Both the position numbers and the translations under genes were made by a program. Positions 61,579-64,000 of a DNA stretch of 64,000 nucleotides are shown here, in pieces. Below the pieces are notes generated by a model. The model ran no database searches. It had not been told where the DNA came from and was given only the letters and a program-made list of their open reading frames with translations. The stretch is taken from assembly GCF_030704535.1 (NCBI RefSeq), contig NC_081822.1, forward strand, positions 6,201,501-6,265,500. The letters are read 5' to 3'. Position 1 is the first letter of the stretch, and each line of letters opens with the position of its first letter. Source of the DNA: Vitis vinifera (taxonomy: Eukaryota > Streptophyta > Magnoliopsida > Vitales > Vitaceae).

Positions 61579-61588
61579 CTATATATAC
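61579..61588 (-). promoter_or_regulatory. TATA box, probable promoter of the GWD2-like gene
   Basis: The minus strand carries CGGTATATATAGTCACC. It is well placed for a transcript beginning near 61,550 that would read into the possible leader exon. Confidence 0.45.
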
Positions 61589-61619
61589 CGAGCGCTAGCT
61601 AGTGACCGTTGAAAGGCGG

Positions 61620-63205
61620 TGCTCCAGATAATTAAAATTAAATATTACTATTTCCAAATCTAGTTTATAATTTATGATCACTTTTAAGTTATCTAATAAT
61701 TTTAATTTTTGAATCTCAAAATTTTGCAGATAATCTTTAAACTATAAAACCCTCATTTTGCCAGTTGAAAGTGATATAGGCAGGAAACTATAAAAGAAAA
61801 TTTTGTAATTAACTTAAAAATGAGTATGAAACTGGAATTTTTGAAACAATTCCTATTAGTGTTTGGTTATTAAAAAAATGTTTTGATGGTATTTTTGATA
61901 ATTTATTATATAATAATAAACGATTTTAATATTATTCAATAATTATTCTTATTTTTAATAATAATTTTCAAATATTTATCAAACCCTATCTTTTTGATAG
62001 AGGATAATTTTCAAATAAGAGTTTTCATGTTGAGGTGTATATAGAGAGCACATTAAAACCATACCCTAATAGGATCATAAGTCAAAGAGGGTTAATTAAA
62101 ATCATAATTTAAATATACTATGACATTATTATTCAAACAGTATTTAATATTTATTTATAGTAAAAATTATAATAGTAATTAATCTAATAGGATTAAAAAA
62201 AGACTTAAAATACATCAAAATTTTTATGAAATTTTAAAATATTATAATTCATTATTAAAAATTTTAAAATGTTATTATTCATTTCATATAATCTTAATGT
62301 TTATCTAAAAATTTGATAATTTGAGAATTTTTTTTAATAAAAGGTAAAGGGGAAAATTCAATTAAACATAAAAATAAATGGTAAATATTGTTCAACGAGG
62401 AAGGTATTTGTTAATTATTTTGGCAATTTTCCCATATAAGTTTATTATAGGGTCTTAGCAAAAGTTAACAAAGAGTAACAATATTTTTAAGTAAGAATTT
62501 TGGGTATATCTTAAATATTTATAAAAAAATATTATAAATATTTTTACTAGAATCACAAGATCAAGACAACAGGGAAGTCAGGTGCTTGACCGTAATAGAA
62601 TAACTATGTAAGCACTGATGGAAAGGTAGCTTCCCAATCATACCTCCCACCCAAAGTACAAAAAATTGTTATATAAGCACTCTCAGAAGATAAAGGTTGA
62701 CTTCTAATCCAATTCCCCACCAGGGTCAAAAAGACTGGAGAGACCTAATAGGTGTGTACTTAGTTGGGAGAAGACGAGATAGGTTTAAGCAAAATACTCC
62801 GGTACAGCAAGTAGGATGATGCATTAGCATTCCGACGAAGAGGGTTCAGAAACCCTATATTAGTGAAAGGAAGTTAAGTTTATAGGTCTGGAAAATATGG
62901 TGAAACAGACCCCTTACTAGACTTTTCAAACAAGATACACACTTGGGAATGTAATCTTATCTTAAAGAATAAAGAAATAAAGAACTGAAGAAAGAGGTAT
63001 AATCTACTGCTATGTCGAAATTGGGAATGTAACATCAAATAATTATACTAGGTTGATGGCTTTTACAATTTATATGCATTCTTACATGGTTGCCTGCTGC
63101 AACTGATTGCACAAACTCTCTCTAATCTTCCTGGCCACCATCACCCTCTACTAACAGCAGATAAAACTAATATTCTCTTTATTGAACATGCCAGTCGCCT
63201 ACATC
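61620..63205. other. Intergenic, nothing recognised
   Basis: AT-rich to about 62,560, then a less AT-rich segment (62,560-62,960) with no motif I could place. It separates the GWD2-like promoter from the 3' end of the TFIIA gamma gene. Confidence 0.4.
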
Positions 63206-63346
63206 TCATTGTGTCAGCAGCTTTGAGTCGCATGCGACTATTTTAACCCGACCAACATTCTCCTGGGATTCCTCATTTTTAAACAGAGCATCTTGTAAGA
63301 TGAAGGTCCACACATTGTCGCAGAATCTGTAGGTGTGCAGATGTCC
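63206..63346 (-). CDS. TFIIA-S: Transcription factor IIA gamma subunit, last coding exon (partial)
   Basis: A minus-strand exon follows TTGTATGTGTTATAG. It encodes 46 residues ending in TGA: GHLHTYRFCDNVWTFILQDA, LFKNEE, then NVGRVKIVACDSKLLTQ. This is the beta-barrel C-terminal part of TFIIA small subunit, which together with TFIIA alpha/beta steadies TBP on the TATA box. The family protein is about 106 aa, so roughly 60 residues are encoded by exons beyond the right edge or within 63.35-64.0 kb, where I found none. All conserved positions look normal, so it is presumably a live gene cut by the window. Confidence 0.88.
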   Translation of the reverse strand, partial: GHLHTYRFCDNVWTFILQDALFKNEESQENVGRVKIVACDSKLLTQ

Positions 63347-64000
63347 CTATAACACATACAAGAAAAAAGAAGTAAACATGAGAAGCTTTATCATCTTATC
63401 AACCGGTGTATAAAATAAATTTGTTACATGGGAACTTGGGACAATCAGCAGGAGAAACCAGCCAGGTCAAAATTAGTGCCTGACAGATTGTCCACTGCGG
63501 TTAAATGCTGGAAAAAAAAAACCACATAGAAAGAACAGCTCCAGACAGTTCAAGGTCACATGTCAGTTGGTACAGATTGTAATTATATTGTCCCAAAACA
63601 AGTATAAGTCATAGTTAGGATAATTCATGTGATTAAATAGCCAAATAATGCAAGAAACGAAAATAAAGCAAACGAAAAATGGATGTTGAATTGGTTTCTG
63701 TTCTAAAATTTTTTCCCTAGGTCTAAATAATTCTGCCTCGAATCTGAACATGAGAAGAACACATAATGCACAAGAAAATAAACCAAAAATAACATCAACA
63801 AGGCCATGAAGATGCTGAACGATTGCTAGAAATTGGTTCTTAAAAGAAAGGTGACAAGGACAGAATTACCAGCTGCACTCAGTAAAAAATCGACTTAAAA
63901 TTATTAAAATCGATTTTGAGGAGCTGAATTCATTTTTTGACAGGCAGATGGCAGTAACTGAAATACCTACAAAGTCGAGTCAGTGAAGAAGAAAAAAGGA
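63347..64000 (-). other. Probable intron of the TFIIA gamma gene
   Basis: The sequence upstream (minus sense) of the last TFIIA gamma exon holds no recognisable earlier exon such as the SPELAIQVLVQFDKSM segment. It is taken to be intron running off the window. Confidence 0.45.

Overview
This is a stretch of plant nuclear DNA, very probably from a woody eudicot and most like grapevine (Vitis). The genes are split by many GT-AG introns, the spacers are AT-rich, and there are L1-type LINE, Copia, Gypsy, hAT and MITE remnants. The encoded proteins are plant types: UPL1/2-class HECT ligase, malectin-kinesin-14, HVA22 and glucan water dikinase. The species call is inference from remembered protein similarity; no search was run.

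Layout. 0.9-2.8 kb (+): 3' part of a gene joining an HVA22/DP1 segment, a U1-type C2H2 finger and a complete RNase H domain. 4.1-9.8 kb (-): a DRE2/anamorsin-like gene whose iron-sulfur exons I cannot find. Below it lie a LINE 3' end, a MITE and an orphan Arg-rich exon. 11.4-19.5 kb (+): a complete 19-exon kinesin-14 with an N-terminal malectin domain (about 1020 aa), with two apparent GC-AG introns and an LTR-like insertion in a late intron. 20.3-42.9 kb (-): a complete 16-exon UPL1/UPL2-type HECT E3 ubiquitin ligase (about 3691 aa). Its 6.5-kb first intron is filled with LINE debris. It converges on the kinesin gene.

43.4-47.8 kb is AT-rich intergenic DNA with MITEs. 48.9-55.3 kb is a nest of dead transposons: Gypsy RNase H piece, tRNA-type SINE, Copia gag, Gypsy gag-protease-RT with a recent 223-bp tandem duplication, a Tourist-like MITE and a hAT transposase end. 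56.5-61.6 kb (-) holds a decayed 5' fragment of a cytosolic alpha-glucan water dikinase (GWD2) with frameshifts and an internal exon-containing duplication. 63.2-63.35 kb (-) is the last exon of a TFIIA gamma gene that runs out of the right edge.

The genes form no operon or visible shared pathway; they are independent housekeeping or cytoskeletal genes. The most informative non-gene signal is a series of tiny retrotransposition scars flanked by target-site duplications. Two of them consist of little more than a poly(A) tail ending in the LINE terminal TATC motif, and one lies 9 bp inside a UPL 5' splice site. Exon borders were placed by eye from reading-frame continuity, splice dinucleotides and family resemblance.
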